Below are positions 7,843-16,286 of a DNA stretch of 64,000 nucleotides, one piece after another. Below the pieces are notes generated by a model. That model searched no databases and was not told where the DNA came from. It was given only the letters and a program-made list of their open reading frames with translations. The translations under genes and the position numbers were made by a program. Position 1 is the stretch's first letter. The number at the start of each line of letters is the position of its first letter. Source of the DNA: CBDDBH01 sp965225625 (GTDB lineage: Bacteria > Pseudomonadota > Gammaproteobacteria > JADZEE01); assembly GCA_965225625.1 (NCBI GenBank), contig CBDDBH010000034.1, forward strand, positions 186,001 to 250,000. Direction: 5' to 3'.

Positions 7843-9615
7843 ATGGACGAGCCGCAACAGCTGCCAGGCAACCGCGAGATCCGACCGCTTCAAAGGTTGT
7901 GGCCGTTTATGCGCCGCTACCGACAAACGTTGATCTTCGCGGCTGTTGCGCTGATTGTTGCCGCGGCCGCAACGCTTGCTTTGCCCATCGCGGTGCGAAT
8001 TATGATCGACCAAGGTTTTTCCAAGGCCCAGGCGGTTTCAGTTGATCGGTACTTTCTCATCTTGCTGGTCATTGCCGCCGTCCTGGCAGTCGCGTCGGCA
8101 ACTCGGTTCTATCTGGTTTCCTGGCTGGGTGAGCGGGTCGTGGCGGATATCCGCACCCAGGTTTACCGGCATGTAATGAATATGAGTCCAACTTTTTTCG
8201 AGGTAACCCGTACGGGCGAAGTGTTGTCGCGGCTGACGACAGACACCACGCTGGTGCAATCCATCGCGGGCGCTGGTTTGTCGATCGCATTACGCAACGC
8301 CATCACCTTGACCGGCGGTCTTATCATGCTCGCGGTTACCAGCCTGTGGTTGACCGGCATTATCGTACTGTTCATTCCCCTAATCGTTGTGCCGCTGGTG
8401 CTGCTGGGGCGCCGTGTACGACGGCTGTCACGCGCGGCGCAAGATCGCGTTGCCGATGCGAGCGGCATCGCGGGCGAGACCCTCAACGCGATTGAAACGG
8501 TACAAGCCTTCACGCTGGAGTCCCTGCAAAGTAAGCGTTTCAGCGATTCCGTAGCGATTGCCTTCGCGACAGCCGTACGCCGTATTCGAGTTCGAGCATT
8601 GTTGACGGCGCTCACGATCCTGGTGGTATTCGGGGCAATTGTAGTCGGCCTGTGGGCGGGCGCGCAGGCCGTGCTGGATGGGCGCATGAGTGCGGGGGAA
8701 CTCGGTCAGTATTTGTTATACGCGATTTTCGTTGGCGGCGCGGCGGCGTCCTTGAGCGAGGTCTGGGGCGAGGTGCAGCGTGCAGCTGGCGCCATGGAAC
8801 GGTTAATCGAATTACTCGACGCGGCACCAACGATCACCAGCCCCAACAACCCGGTGGCGCTGCAATGCAGCGGCGGCCGCATCGATATCGAAGGCCTGTC
8901 TTTCCATTATCCGGCACGGCCGGATAATGCCGCGCTCGCCGATTTCGAATTGCGCGTCAGGTCTGGTGAAACACTCGCACTGGTGGGTCCATCCGGAGCG
9001 GGGAAAAGCACGGTCTTCCAACTATTGCTGCGTTTTTACGATCCGCAATCCGGGCGGGTGCTGCTCGACGGCGTAGATATACGCACGACCCGGCCGGAGG
9101 ATGTGCGCGGCGCCATCGGCATAGTGCCTCAGGAGACCGTGATTTTTGCCGAAAACGTTATGGAGAATATACGTTACGGCCGTCCGCAGGCGAGCGATGA
9201 CGAAGTGCGGGCGGCCGCCGGCGCTGCCGCTGCGGATGAGTTCATAGAACGACTACCAGAAGGCTATCAAAGTTTTCTCGGTGAACGCGGAACCCGATTA
9301 TCGGGTGGGCAGCGTCAGCGCATAGCGATTGCCCGCGCCATTTTGAAGGATCCTCCTATCATGTTGCTGGACGAAGCCACCAGCTCTCTGGACGCCGAAA
9401 GCGAACGCTTGGTGCAGCAGGCGCTAGAACGCCTAATGCGCAACCGTACCACGGTCGTCATCGCGCACCGGCTTGCAACCGTGCTTAAAGCCGACCGCAT
9501 AGTTGTGATGGATCTTGGACAAATCGTCGCACAGGGCACGCACGGGGAATTACTGCGTCAGGGTGGCCTGTACGCCCGCCTGGCGGAGTTACAGTTTCAA
9601 GCGGACGCAGCCTAG
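7843..9615 (+). CDS. MsbA-like ABC exporter (fused permease and ATPase)
   Basis: A 590-residue half-transporter that would work as a homodimer. The N-terminal domain has six membrane helices (residues about 30-310) with the exporter coupling region RTGEVLSRLTTDT. The C-terminal ATPase has Walker A GPSGAGKST, the Q-loop VPQETVIF, the signature LSGGQRQR, Walker B IMLLDEATSSLD and the H-loop AHRLAT. The pattern fits the MsbA-related group found in proteobacteria rather than canonical lipid A MsbA, and the substrate is unknown. It is a single-gene unit divergent from sohB. Its TAG stop is the first triplet of palindromic mini-element copy 1. Confidence 0.9.
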   Translation: MDEPQQLPGNREIRPLQRLWPFMRRYRQTLIFAAVALIVAAAATLALPIAVRIMIDQGFSKAQAVSVDRYFLILLVIAAVLAVASATRFYLVSWLGERVVADIRTQVYRHVMNMSPTFFEVTRTGEVLSRLTTDTTLVQSIAGAGLSIALRNAITLTGGLIMLAVTSLWLTGIIVLFIPLIVVPLVLLGRRVRRLSRAAQDRVADASGIAGETLNAIETVQAFTLESLQSKRFSDSVAIAFATAVRRIRVRALLTALTILVVFGAIVVGLWAGAQAVLDGRMSAGELGQYLLYAIFVGGAAASLSEVWGEVQRAAGAMERLIELLDAAPTITSPNNPVALQCSGGRIDIEGLSFHYPARPDNAALADFELRVRSGETLALVGPSGAGKSTVFQLLLRFYDPQSGRVLLDGVDIRTTRPEDVRGAIGIVPQETVIFAENVMENIRYGRPQASDDEVRAAAGAAAADEFIERLPEGYQSFLGERGTRLSGGQRQRIAIARAILKDPPIMLLDEATSSLDAESERLVQQALERLMRNRTTVVIAHRLATVLKADRIVVMDLGQIVAQGTHGELLRQGGLYARLAELQFQADAA

Positions 9616-9657
9616 CCTGCAGTCTCGTCACGATCCCCTAAGTCCGACAGACAGCTA
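9613..9657. repeat. Palindromic mini-element, copy 1
   Basis: A 45-bp element starting TAGC and ending GCTA, with the core CGTCACGA-CCCCTAAGTCCGACAGA shared with the copy at 57866-57906 (one mismatch in the core). It lies exactly between two convergent genes: its first three bases are the stop of the ABC exporter and its last three are the complement of the stop of the serine hydrolase. Arms are less perfect than in copy 2. Confidence 0.75.
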
Positions 9658-11274
9658 GTCGATGCGGCGATAATTGCCCATTTTGCCTTGCAGGAAAAGT
9701 GCGCCGTCATGAACGACGAACGCAGTGGTTGCGATTGGCTCATCTTCGCGCCGGAAATGCCATGGGGTGACCGGAAGCAGCGCTCGCCTTTGACCGGCGG
9801 CGGTGTTTGTATATAAGCGTCCACCCTCAGCGGTAACCGTCAGCCGGTGCCCGGCCGGTTTGCGACCAGGAAAACGCTCGGTAACGATCTCGTAACTGCC
9901 GCTAAGACGGATCAGCTGTTCGTTCTCAAGCCGTGTAGTAACCGCTGTGGGAGCCTCGAGTCCAGCCGTTATATACCGTTCAATCTGTTCGCGTATCCGC
10001 CGCAATGCCCGTTTATTGAACGCCGTAATGACAACAAAATAGCCGCGTTGGGCCTCGCGGTTATATCCATAGTGCGCGAGATAGCCGTCAGCATCGCCAC
10101 CATGCCCATGAAACAGGAAACCGTCACGCAGCCACTGGTAATTACCCAGAGCGTAACCGTAGCGCAGGCCGTTGCGCGCGGCTAAAGTGCTGTTGACGTT
10201 TTCCATCCGCTCTATAGATTGTTTGTTAAAGATGCGCTTGCCTTGGACTTGCCCAAGGTTAAGCAGCATCTGCACGAATGCGGCCATGTCATTTGCCGTC
10301 GTGTTGATGGCGCCAAAAGGCCGCATCACCATGTGCCAATAAGGGATCACGGTATGACCGTCCGTGTCATAGCCCGTTGCAAGTCGTCGTGCCGTCTCCG
10401 GATCCTTGAGCAAGCTTGTGTCGTACATCCCCAGTGGCGCAAATATTTGGTTTTCCATGAAATCCTCGTATGCAGCGCCGCTTATTTGCTCGATGACATA
10501 ACCGGCCAGGCCGGCCCCGCTATTTGAGTATTCAGAGTGCAGACCGGGAGGCCAACGTGATACCCGTGATTGGGGATGCAAAGCCAGGCCCTCAGACAAC
10601 GTCAGAGGTTTTGGATCCGCGTTGTCAAACTCCAATTTGGAGATATCGGGCATTCCTGCGGTGTGTTCCAGCAGCTGCTCTACGGTAACGGGATGCGTCG
10701 TTGCCCAGCGATTGCGAAAAGGCGCGTGCGGCGCCAGCTCACGCACGCGCGAATCGAGCTTGAGACTATCGTCTTGCGCCAGACGCAAAATTGCCAGCGC
10801 GGTAAACGACTTTGTCACCGAGCCAATGCGAAACATCGTATTGGGCTGAACCGGCTGATTACTCGCCCGGTCGGCGATGCCCCATGCACCGCTCCACAGG
10901 ATCCTGTCTGCGTCGACGAGGCTGAAGCCTACCGCCGCGATATCGAATTCACGCCGTAATTCGTCTATCGAAGCAAGCAGCATGTCCAAGCCATCACCGC
11001 TTTGGTCGGCGCCAGACGCCATGCAAAGCAGATATAAAACTAACCCGCCCAGAATCCGTTGCGCGTCACAAGCGACACGACCGAGCCACGATTGCGGTTT
11101 GTGGTAGAGATAAATACGGTTGCTCGGCGCCACGGTCGCGTTGTCACACTCCGGTGATATGCCCGTTATCTGCTCGCTGCCGCAGCTTCCACAATCGCAT
11201 CGTGATCTATTTGGATGCAGGATTTTTCGCGCAATATGTGGGCCAGGAGCGGCGAGACCGTCAGCGCCGATCAC
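9655..11274 (-). CDS. Beta-lactamase-family serine hydrolase
   Basis: A penicillin-binding-protein-like/class C beta-lactamase-fold hydrolase. It has the SxxK nucleophile motif SVTK within FRIGSVTKSFTALA, the YxN motif in HSEYSNSGAG and an HGHGG motif taking the place of KTG. After the catalytic domain comes a C-terminal beta-rich extension of about 100 residues (ETIVTERFPG-type strands), common in peptidases and esterases of this group. The start is uncertain. The longest frame begins at a GTG (11274) and has an odd Cys-rich leader. A hydrophobic stretch (ILGGLVLYLLCMASG) at residues 74-88 looks like a secretion signal with no good start just before it, so the true start may be a non-ATG codon between 11130 and 11070. 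Its stop codon lies in the mini-element. Confidence 0.85.
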   Translation of the reverse strand: MIGADGLAAPGPHIARKILHPNRSRCDCGSCGSEQITGISPECDNATVAPSNRIYLYHKPQSWLGRVACDAQRILGGLVLYLLCMASGADQSGDGLDMLLASIDELRREFDIAAVGFSLVDADRILWSGAWGIADRASNQPVQPNTMFRIGSVTKSFTALAILRLAQDDSLKLDSRVRELAPHAPFRNRWATTHPVTVEQLLEHTAGMPDISKLEFDNADPKPLTLSEGLALHPQSRVSRWPPGLHSEYSNSGAGLAGYVIEQISGAAYEDFMENQIFAPLGMYDTSLLKDPETARRLATGYDTDGHTVIPYWHMVMRPFGAINTTANDMAAFVQMLLNLGQVQGKRIFNKQSIERMENVNSTLAARNGLRYGYALGNYQWLRDGFLFHGHGGDADGYLAHYGYNREAQRGYFVVITAFNKRALRRIREQIERYITAGLEAPTAVTTRLENEQLIRLSGSYEIVTERFPGRKPAGHRLTVTAEGGRLYTNTAAGQRRALLPVTPWHFRREDEPIATTAFVVHDGALFLQGKMGNYRRID

Positions 11275-11349
11275 TGCAATTCAGAAAATTTGCGAGAGCC
11301 AGTAAAGCGATTGGGAGTTCGCGAGGGTAGGCTCTTGCGTGTTGCTGGG

Positions 11350-11856
11350 CTAAAAAACAGGGAAACTCGCCGCAAACTTTGTTATCCATTCGTGTGCTGC
11401 ATTTTCGCGGGAAACCATTCGGCCCTCACGTTCTTGTTTTTCTTTCAGATAGCACTCGATGTGGCAGATCTGCTCGACAATACGTACTCTTGCCGCATCT
11501 TCCTTGGTATGCAACCAGACGCCAATTTCGTAGCCGAAACCGATGTCACGAACCAATACCACTTCGCCGCGAAATTTTTGCAGTTCGCCACGCAACGGGA
11601 TCGTTAGCTCTACATCGCTGCCGGGACTGACAAATTTATTCGACTCAAAGCACAGGCCGAGTTTGCCGCGTTCCTGCATGCTCGTTTGCGGCTTGCGCCA
11701 ATTGAGTACCCGTCGGTAGCGGATCGGATGGTCACTGGGGTGGTGAACGAAACCGCGCGGCCCATATTCGAGTTGGCCGTTTGGGTGATAGCGTGCTGTC
11801 ACACCAATGGCTTTGAAGAACTGCTCGTCTGACGGATCACTGAGGAGCGCATGCAT
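11350..11856 (-). CDS. PilZ-like domain protein
   Basis: A 168-residue cytosolic protein with a central beta-barrel segment (FVSPGSDVELTIPL, then FRGEVVLVRDIGFGYEIGVWL) resembling PilZ domains, which bind cyclic di-GMP. The classical RxxxR and DxSxxG motifs are not clearly present (RYRRVLNWRK is the nearest), so ligand binding is doubtful. The C-terminal 50 residues form a probable helix (ICHIECYLKEKQEREGR). ATG 11856 is preferred over the overlapping GTG at 11859 because GGAGATAAGG precedes it. Divergent from the LOG gene across a 200-bp AT-rich gap. Two other PilZ-type proteins are in the window. Confidence 0.7.
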   Translation of the reverse strand: MHALLSDPSDEQFFKAIGVTARYHPNGQLEYGPRGFVHHPSDHPIRYRRVLNWRKPQTSMQERGKLGLCFESNKFVSPGSDVELTIPLRGELQKFRGEVVLVRDIGFGYEIGVWLHTKEDAARVRIVEQICHIECYLKEKQEREGRMVSRENAAHEWITKFAASFPVF

Positions 11857-11984
11857 CACCTTATCTCCAATCTAAGCTTTCGCCGCTAAGTCTCTGTAAA
11901 ATAATCTGTCTGAAAACCTATGTGTAGCGCATTTAAGTAAGTAATTCAAGTAATTTATCTAATTATTTTAATATGTTAAACGAT

Positions 11985-12009
11985 ATATCTAATGTTATTA
12001 ATTAGATAT
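11985..12009. promoter_or_regulatory. Perfect 9-7-9 inverted repeat in AT-rich divergent promoter
   Basis: ATATCTAAT (11985-11993), spacer GTTATTA, ATTAGATAT (12001-12009). A further half-site TATCTAAT lies at 11956-11963. The whole gap 11880-12057 is far more AT-rich than its surroundings, holds no gene, and separates the divergent PilZ-like and LOG genes. It looks like a dimeric regulator site and promoter region, and may bind a nucleoid protein. Confidence 0.55.
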
Positions 12010-12057
12010 TATAGATAAGTTGTTAATATAAACATTTGATAAATAATAAATTTAATC

Positions 12058-12636
12058 ATGAAAAGAAGAATTTGCGTGTTCTGCGGAGCAAAGGCTGGCC
12101 GCTCTTCCATGTATACCGAGGCCGCACAGAGTTTGGCGAGCAGTCTCGTCGAGAACAGCTGTGACCTGGTATACGGCGGCGGTAGCGTTGGGCTGATGGG
12201 CATTGTTGCTGATGCGGTAATGGCAGCAGGTGGCGAGGTCATAGGCGTGATCCCGCGGCACCTGCAGGCACTGGAAGTGGGTCATGGCGGCATTACTGAA
12301 CTTCGGGTCGTGGAGACGATGCTTGAGCGCAAGACTCTGATGGCCGATCTCGCCGACGCATTCGTTGCTTTGCCTGGGGGCTATGGAACGTTGGACGAGT
12401 TATTCGAAATGGTAACGTGGTGCCAACTCGGACTGCAGGCCAAGCCATGTGGCGTGTTGAACGTCGCCGGCTACTATGACCGGCTGTTTGAGTTTTTGGA
12501 TGGCTGTGTTGCGGAACATTTCATCGATCCCGCCAACCGAACGCTTTTGATTTCGGATCAAGAACCCCAGGCGTTAATCAAGCGGTTGTTCGCCAGGCCA
12601 CAATCCGAGTGTTATGAAGTAGACTCCGGCAGCTAG
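12058..12636 (+). CDS. LOG-family nucleotide 5'-monophosphate phosphoribohydrolase
   Basis: A 192-residue Rossmann-fold enzyme of the LOG (Lonely guy, TIGR00730) group, which cleaves nucleoside or cytokinin 5'-monophosphates to base and ribose 5-phosphate. It shows ICVFCGA at the N-terminus, YGGGSVGLMG, ERKTLM and the signature PGGYGTLDELFE (residues 106-117). In bacteria the real substrate is often AMP or a cytokinin nucleotide. The start follows an extremely AT-rich leader without a clear ribosome site. It is followed after 80 bp by a small lipoprotein and a Rieske protein on the same strand, which may be co-transcribed. Confidence 0.9.
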   Translation: MKRRICVFCGAKAGRSSMYTEAAQSLASSLVENSCDLVYGGGSVGLMGIVADAVMAAGGEVIGVIPRHLQALEVGHGGITELRVVETMLERKTLMADLADAFVALPGGYGTLDELFEMVTWCQLGLQAKPCGVLNVAGYYDRLFEFLDGCVAEHFIDPANRTLLISDQEPQALIKRLFARPQSECYEVDSGS

Positions 12637-12716
12637 CCCCGGAAAATGTTCGGCCAGAAATGAAGTGAGCCGATCAGGCAAGATGATTTGGTACATTTTC
12701 ACAGGATGGGACTGAT

Positions 12717-12956
12717 ATGAAGCGGATTACAGGGTTAATACTTATTTGCGCATTGGTCATCTCGCTGAATGGTTGTGGTTTCGGCAAGAAAAAGCGAAGC
12801 GCCGACACGCAACAACCAAAAGCAACTGCAACTCAGGCCTCAAATCCCTATGACCAACGGGTTCGCGTGCTCCAAGACGAAATAGCCCGCCTCAAACAGC
12901 GCATGGAAATCGTCGAAGACAAATTGAACGGCACTCGCGGACCCAAGCCGGATTAG
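12717..12956 (+). CDS. Small lipoprotein with coiled-coil tail
   Basis: A 79-residue protein with an N-terminal signal and lipobox (SLNGC, Cys about residue 20). A basic stretch (GKKKRS) and a low-complexity Gln/Ala/Thr linker follow, and then a heptad-rich helix (RVRVLQDEIARLKQRMEIVEDKL), written here as part of the region 49-71. Probably membrane-anchored and self-associating. No known family; similar in design to Lpp-like or YgdI-like small lipoproteins. It lies 18 bp ahead of the Rieske gene. Confidence 0.7.
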   Translation: MKRITGLILICALVISLNGCGFGKKKRSADTQQPKATATQASNPYDQRVRVLQDEIARLKQRMEIVEDKLNGTRGPKPD

Positions 12957-12974
12957 GAGCCTTGAAGAGCCGAA

Positions 12975-13286
12975 ATGGCGCGTTTTCACGCTTGCTCCGT
13001 CGATGTGATTGCGAAAAACGCTGTGCGGCGATTCGAACCGCCGCAACGGCCGGGAATTGCGCTCTATAATCTCGCAGGGGAGTTTTTCGCTACCGACGAC
13101 GCCTGTAGTCACAAATGGGCATCTTTATCGATGGGTGATATCCACGGCCAACATATAATCTGTCCGTGGCATGGCGGTGCCTTTGACATTCGCACTGGAG
13201 CAGCATGTTCTGCGCCGTGCGTAACGTCGCTGAGCACCTATCGAGTGGTCATCGAAAACGACCAAATTTTCGTGATATTCGACTAA
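12975..13286 (+). CDS. Rieske-type [2Fe-2S] ferredoxin
   Basis: A 103-residue soluble electron carrier. The cluster ligands are in CSH (C44, H46) and CPWHG (C63, H66), with the 16-residue spacing normal for Rieske ferredoxins of dioxygenase or nitrite-reductase small-subunit type. There is no signal peptide or membrane helix. Such proteins feed electrons to ring hydroxylases. No oxygenase lies beside it, and the Rieske oxygenase homologue at 43.3 kb has itself lost its cluster, so its partner is unknown. Confidence 0.9.
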   Translation: MARFHACSVDVIAKNAVRRFEPPQRPGIALYNLAGEFFATDDACSHKWASLSMGDIHGQHIICPWHGGAFDIRTGAACSAPCVTSLSTYRVVIENDQIFVIFD

Positions 13287-13311
13287 CCCGGGATTTCGGG
13301 TTCAACCTCGC

Positions 13312-14436
13312 TTAGTTGCAGCTTGCGTAAGGGTTCAAATCCATCAGGTTTGCCGGCCGTTCCCTATTGGGGAATGCCACGAACGTGTTTGAGAAGTGCA
13401 GGCGGTATACGCTGACCTGCCGCTTTGCGCCGGTCCCTTCGTCGGTCCAAATCGGTTCGGTGACGGGCACCGACGTTACCAGGCAGCGATGTACGCAAGC
13501 ATAGTTCGCGACGGCTGGCTGCCCGTAACCCTTCTGGCCAACGCTGCCCAGGCACACATAATCCGGCCCAGGTGGCCGGGCGCTCCAGATGGAGCCATCC
13601 ATTCGCGCGCCGCTGCCCTTGTCGGTCCACACTTCGCGCCAGCCCAGGGGTGGTGCGACCAGGCGGTGGCCCTGCACGGACGTGCCAGCCGCACGCACAA
13701 CTGTCACGCAACCGTCCGGTCTGTCACGGCTGCCGTGAGCAAACCCACCCACAGCCATATACCCGGGCGGCACCCGGGGCGCGAACGTAGCCAGGTCTAA
13801 TTTGCCGCCGGAACCCTTGTCGTTGTAACGCGGCTCGAAATCGCAAACGTATTTGAATTCGAACGGCCGAGCCGCCGCGATTGCTGGCGCCACCGGTTGG
13901 GTGGATGGTGGGGGTGTTACCGGCGATGTGCCGCGCGGCGGCGTATGACGTGGGGGCGGTGCGATTGGAGGTGCCGAGGTGCCTGCCAGGCGCTCCACTT
14001 CGGTCGGTACATACTGACGGCGTTCAACCAGCTCCAAGGCCCAGTCTTTCGCGCGTTTGATATCCGTTGCGCTCATACTCTTTTCGATAACATCCTGCGC
14101 TTCGTGACCCTTCGCGTCGCCACGGAAAGCCGCCAAATTAAAAAACAAATGTGCTTTGACAGCATCCTTTTGCACGCCGTGTCCGCCTTGGAACAGTACG
14201 CCCAGAGCCAGTAACGCGTTGGGGTTACCGCCTCTAGCCAATGGTACCCATTCGCGTAGCGCATTCTGAAAATTACCGGCATCGTAGGCTTCCATGCCTT
14301 CCCTAAAGCCCGCGAAAGTCGTGCCGGTTGTTAGGCTCAGACCCACAACCAACACAAACTTGGATATTGTCCTAAGCATTGCGGCACGCTGCCCTGTGTT
14401 GAGGGAGAATGTGGCTGTCGGCTGATTTTTTGTCAT
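13312..14436 (-). CDS. Secreted Sel1-repeat protein with Vps62-like domain
   Basis: A 374-residue protein. ATG 14436 has a ribosome site (AAGGGA). A second ATG at 14379 would give a conventional signal peptide (MLRTISKFVLVVGLSL, cut after TFA), so the real start is open. Residues about 45-135 contain Sel1/TPR-like helices (ALLALGVLFQGGHGVQKD, AHLFFNLAA). A Pro-rich linker follows (PPPRHTPPRG and similar). The C-terminal half has three modules with the pattern W-x-DKGSGA-x-x-D and PPGYxxxG, typical of the Vps62/DUF946 beta fold known mostly from fungi and plants. Function unknown; likely periplasmic or extracellular protein binding. Confidence 0.75.
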   Translation of the reverse strand: MTKNQPTATFSLNTGQRAAMLRTISKFVLVVGLSLTTGTTFAGFREGMEAYDAGNFQNALREWVPLARGGNPNALLALGVLFQGGHGVQKDAVKAHLFFNLAAFRGDAKGHEAQDVIEKSMSATDIKRAKDWALELVERRQYVPTEVERLAGTSAPPIAPPPRHTPPRGTSPVTPPPSTQPVAPAIAAARPFEFKYVCDFEPRYNDKGSGGKLDLATFAPRVPPGYMAVGGFAHGSRDRPDGCVTVVRAAGTSVQGHRLVAPPLGWREVWTDKGSGARMDGSIWSARPPGPDYVCLGSVGQKGYGQPAVANYACVHRCLVTSVPVTEPIWTDEGTGAKRQVSVYRLHFSNTFVAFPNRERPANLMDLNPYASCN

Positions 14437-14469
14437 GAATTCCCTTTGGGCTTGTCTAATTATGTGCCG

Positions 14470-16095
14470 TTACACATTCACAAGCGCGGCCACACCCACC
14501 TGGGCTGCGATGGCGACCAGCAGAGTTTCGTCGTCGTCATCAAATGAACGAAAACGCCTGTTGACGGCCTGTATCACGCCGATAATCTTATTGTCTGCAT
14601 TGAATACAGGTACCGCGAGCAAATTGCGGGCGCCGCCACCGAGTTTTTCATCGACAGTCGCGTCAAAACTGGCATCGCGGCTGACATCCGCTATGTTCAC
14701 GACCGCACCAGCGCTGGCGGCATAACCTGCGGACAGACTTGAAACCGGAAAACGCACTGTTCGTCGAACGCCTTTAGTGTACGTCCAAAGTTCGTCCGCA
14801 TCGTAGTCGAGGACGAAATACTCACTACGTTCACATTCGAACAATTCTGTTATCTGGCCTGTCAGATCCGACATCAGGTTACCCAGATCCGGCGCTGCAG
14901 CAACGCCGGTGGCGATCTTGAGCAAGACCTCGATAGTGTCGGCATGCTTAACCATGCGCCGATAGTGATCGAAAGTGTCGATAGCGGCGCTTATCTGTGA
15001 CATAAAGGCCCGCAACACGGCTTCGTCGTCTTCGGTGAACGCGCCCGCCTTTTTGTTGATGACCTGAATAACGCCAAGCAGATCGTGGCGGTTATCGCGT
15101 AGCGGCGCACACAGGATTGTGTTGGTTCGATAGCCGGTTTGTCTGTCTATGTCGGGGTTGAACCGCACATCTTCGTAGGCATCCACAATGTTGACCATTT
15201 CTGAATTTTGCGCGACCCAGCCCGCGATTCCGGCGCCGGGAGGCAGACGAATTTCCTGAATTTCCGATTTCTGCGCAATCATCGACCAGAGTTCGCCAGT
15301 GAGTTTATCGACCATAAACAATGAACCACGTTCGGCGTCGGTCAGGTTGGCGGCAGCGTCGATTAAATGTTCCATCATTTGCTGCATGCCCAGGTCGAGT
15401 CGCGCAGTTTCGTTCAGTCCCGGTACTTTCGTCAGGTGTTGTAATTTGGGACTCTTGGGCTGGTCGTCTGGTTGCTCGGCGTAACGTGTAAACGTCTCTT
15501 CCCACCGGCGTGTAACGACTTCAACAAAGGCGTGCGCCACGCGCGGGACATTTTCGAAATAATGAGTCAGGTCTGAATACTCGGCGCACAGCAACTCGGC
15601 CGCTTCCAGCGCCCTTACCGACGCCGTGCGAACGCCACTGGAGAAGTACCCCATTTCGCCTATTGGGTCTCCCGGGCCGACGAACGCCAATGGAATCTCG
15701 CTGCCGTCATCATCTACACGGAATACCTGCAGACGCCCTGAGGCAATCACATACAGCGTGGAATCTTCCTCGTCCTGGGTAATAAATTGCTCGCCCGCGC
15801 GCACGCTGGTTTCGCGGAAATGCTGGCTCATCGCGACCAATTCCGAACGTGACAACTCCTCGAAAAGAACGCATGCCTGCAATCGGGCAACGCGTTGATG
15901 TTGAATTGCCTCAGTGAGTTCGTCTTCTGACACGGCGCCGGTTTCGACCAGGATCTCGCCCAATTGTCCGTTTTCTTTCGGCTTCTTCAGGGTCGGACCT
16001 TGTTTTTGCAGCGCCGCGCGGATCACTCCGGGCGAGCACAACAGATACTCGCCGAGCTTGCGCGAGCTACGCGTCTTCATTTTTTCGGCTTCCAT
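14470..16095 (-). CDS. Cyclic-nucleotide-binding and tandem GAF sensor protein
   Basis: A 541-residue cytosolic protein. Residues about 44-68 (LGEILVETGAVSEDELTEAI) match the helix-turn element found in MshEN/GspE N-domains. Residues about 75-190 form a cNMP-binding domain (FVGPGDPIGEMGYFSSGVRTA). Two GAF domains follow, at about 230-375 and 385-541. The phosphate-cassette Arg in GVRTASV is kept, so cyclic-nucleotide binding is plausible. No kinase, cyclase or DNA-binding output domain is present, so it probably signals by protein contact. It is followed on the same strand, 33 bp away, by the Sel1/Vps62 gene. Confidence 0.85.
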   Translation of the reverse strand: MEAEKMKTRSSRKLGEYLLCSPGVIRAALQKQGPTLKKPKENGQLGEILVETGAVSEDELTEAIQHQRVARLQACVLFEELSRSELVAMSQHFRETSVRAGEQFITQDEEDSTLYVIASGRLQVFRVDDDGSEIPLAFVGPGDPIGEMGYFSSGVRTASVRALEAAELLCAEYSDLTHYFENVPRVAHAFVEVVTRRWEETFTRYAEQPDDQPKSPKLQHLTKVPGLNETARLDLGMQQMMEHLIDAAANLTDAERGSLFMVDKLTGELWSMIAQKSEIQEIRLPPGAGIAGWVAQNSEMVNIVDAYEDVRFNPDIDRQTGYRTNTILCAPLRDNRHDLLGVIQVINKKAGAFTEDDEAVLRAFMSQISAAIDTFDHYRRMVKHADTIEVLLKIATGVAAAPDLGNLMSDLTGQITELFECERSEYFVLDYDADELWTYTKGVRRTVRFPVSSLSAGYAASAGAVVNIADVSRDASFDATVDEKLGGGARNLLAVPVFNADNKIIGVIQAVNRRFRSFDDDDETLLVAIAAQVGVAALVNV

Positions 16096-16286
16096 GGACT
16101 CGGCTCAAGGTTTCCCAATTGATCACGAATCTTAGGGGAAACAGAACGTCGGGTCACGGGTAGATTTGAACGGGTATACCTGATGCAGCTGGATCCGGTG
16201 AGCAAGTGAGCGAAAAAATTGTAAGCCTGCAGGGTTGCGGTGTTTGCGCGCAAGCACGTGTCGCGCGGTTGCCGTCGGCACGGTGT

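Noticed and set aside
13285..13302. AACCCG-N6-CGGGTT hairpin after the Rieske gene
   Set aside because: Only 6 bp and no T-run; too weak to call.
13330..13345. GGTTCAAATCC resembling a tRNA T-arm
   Set aside because: No cloverleaf can be formed around it and it falls inside the Sel1/Vps62 gene.
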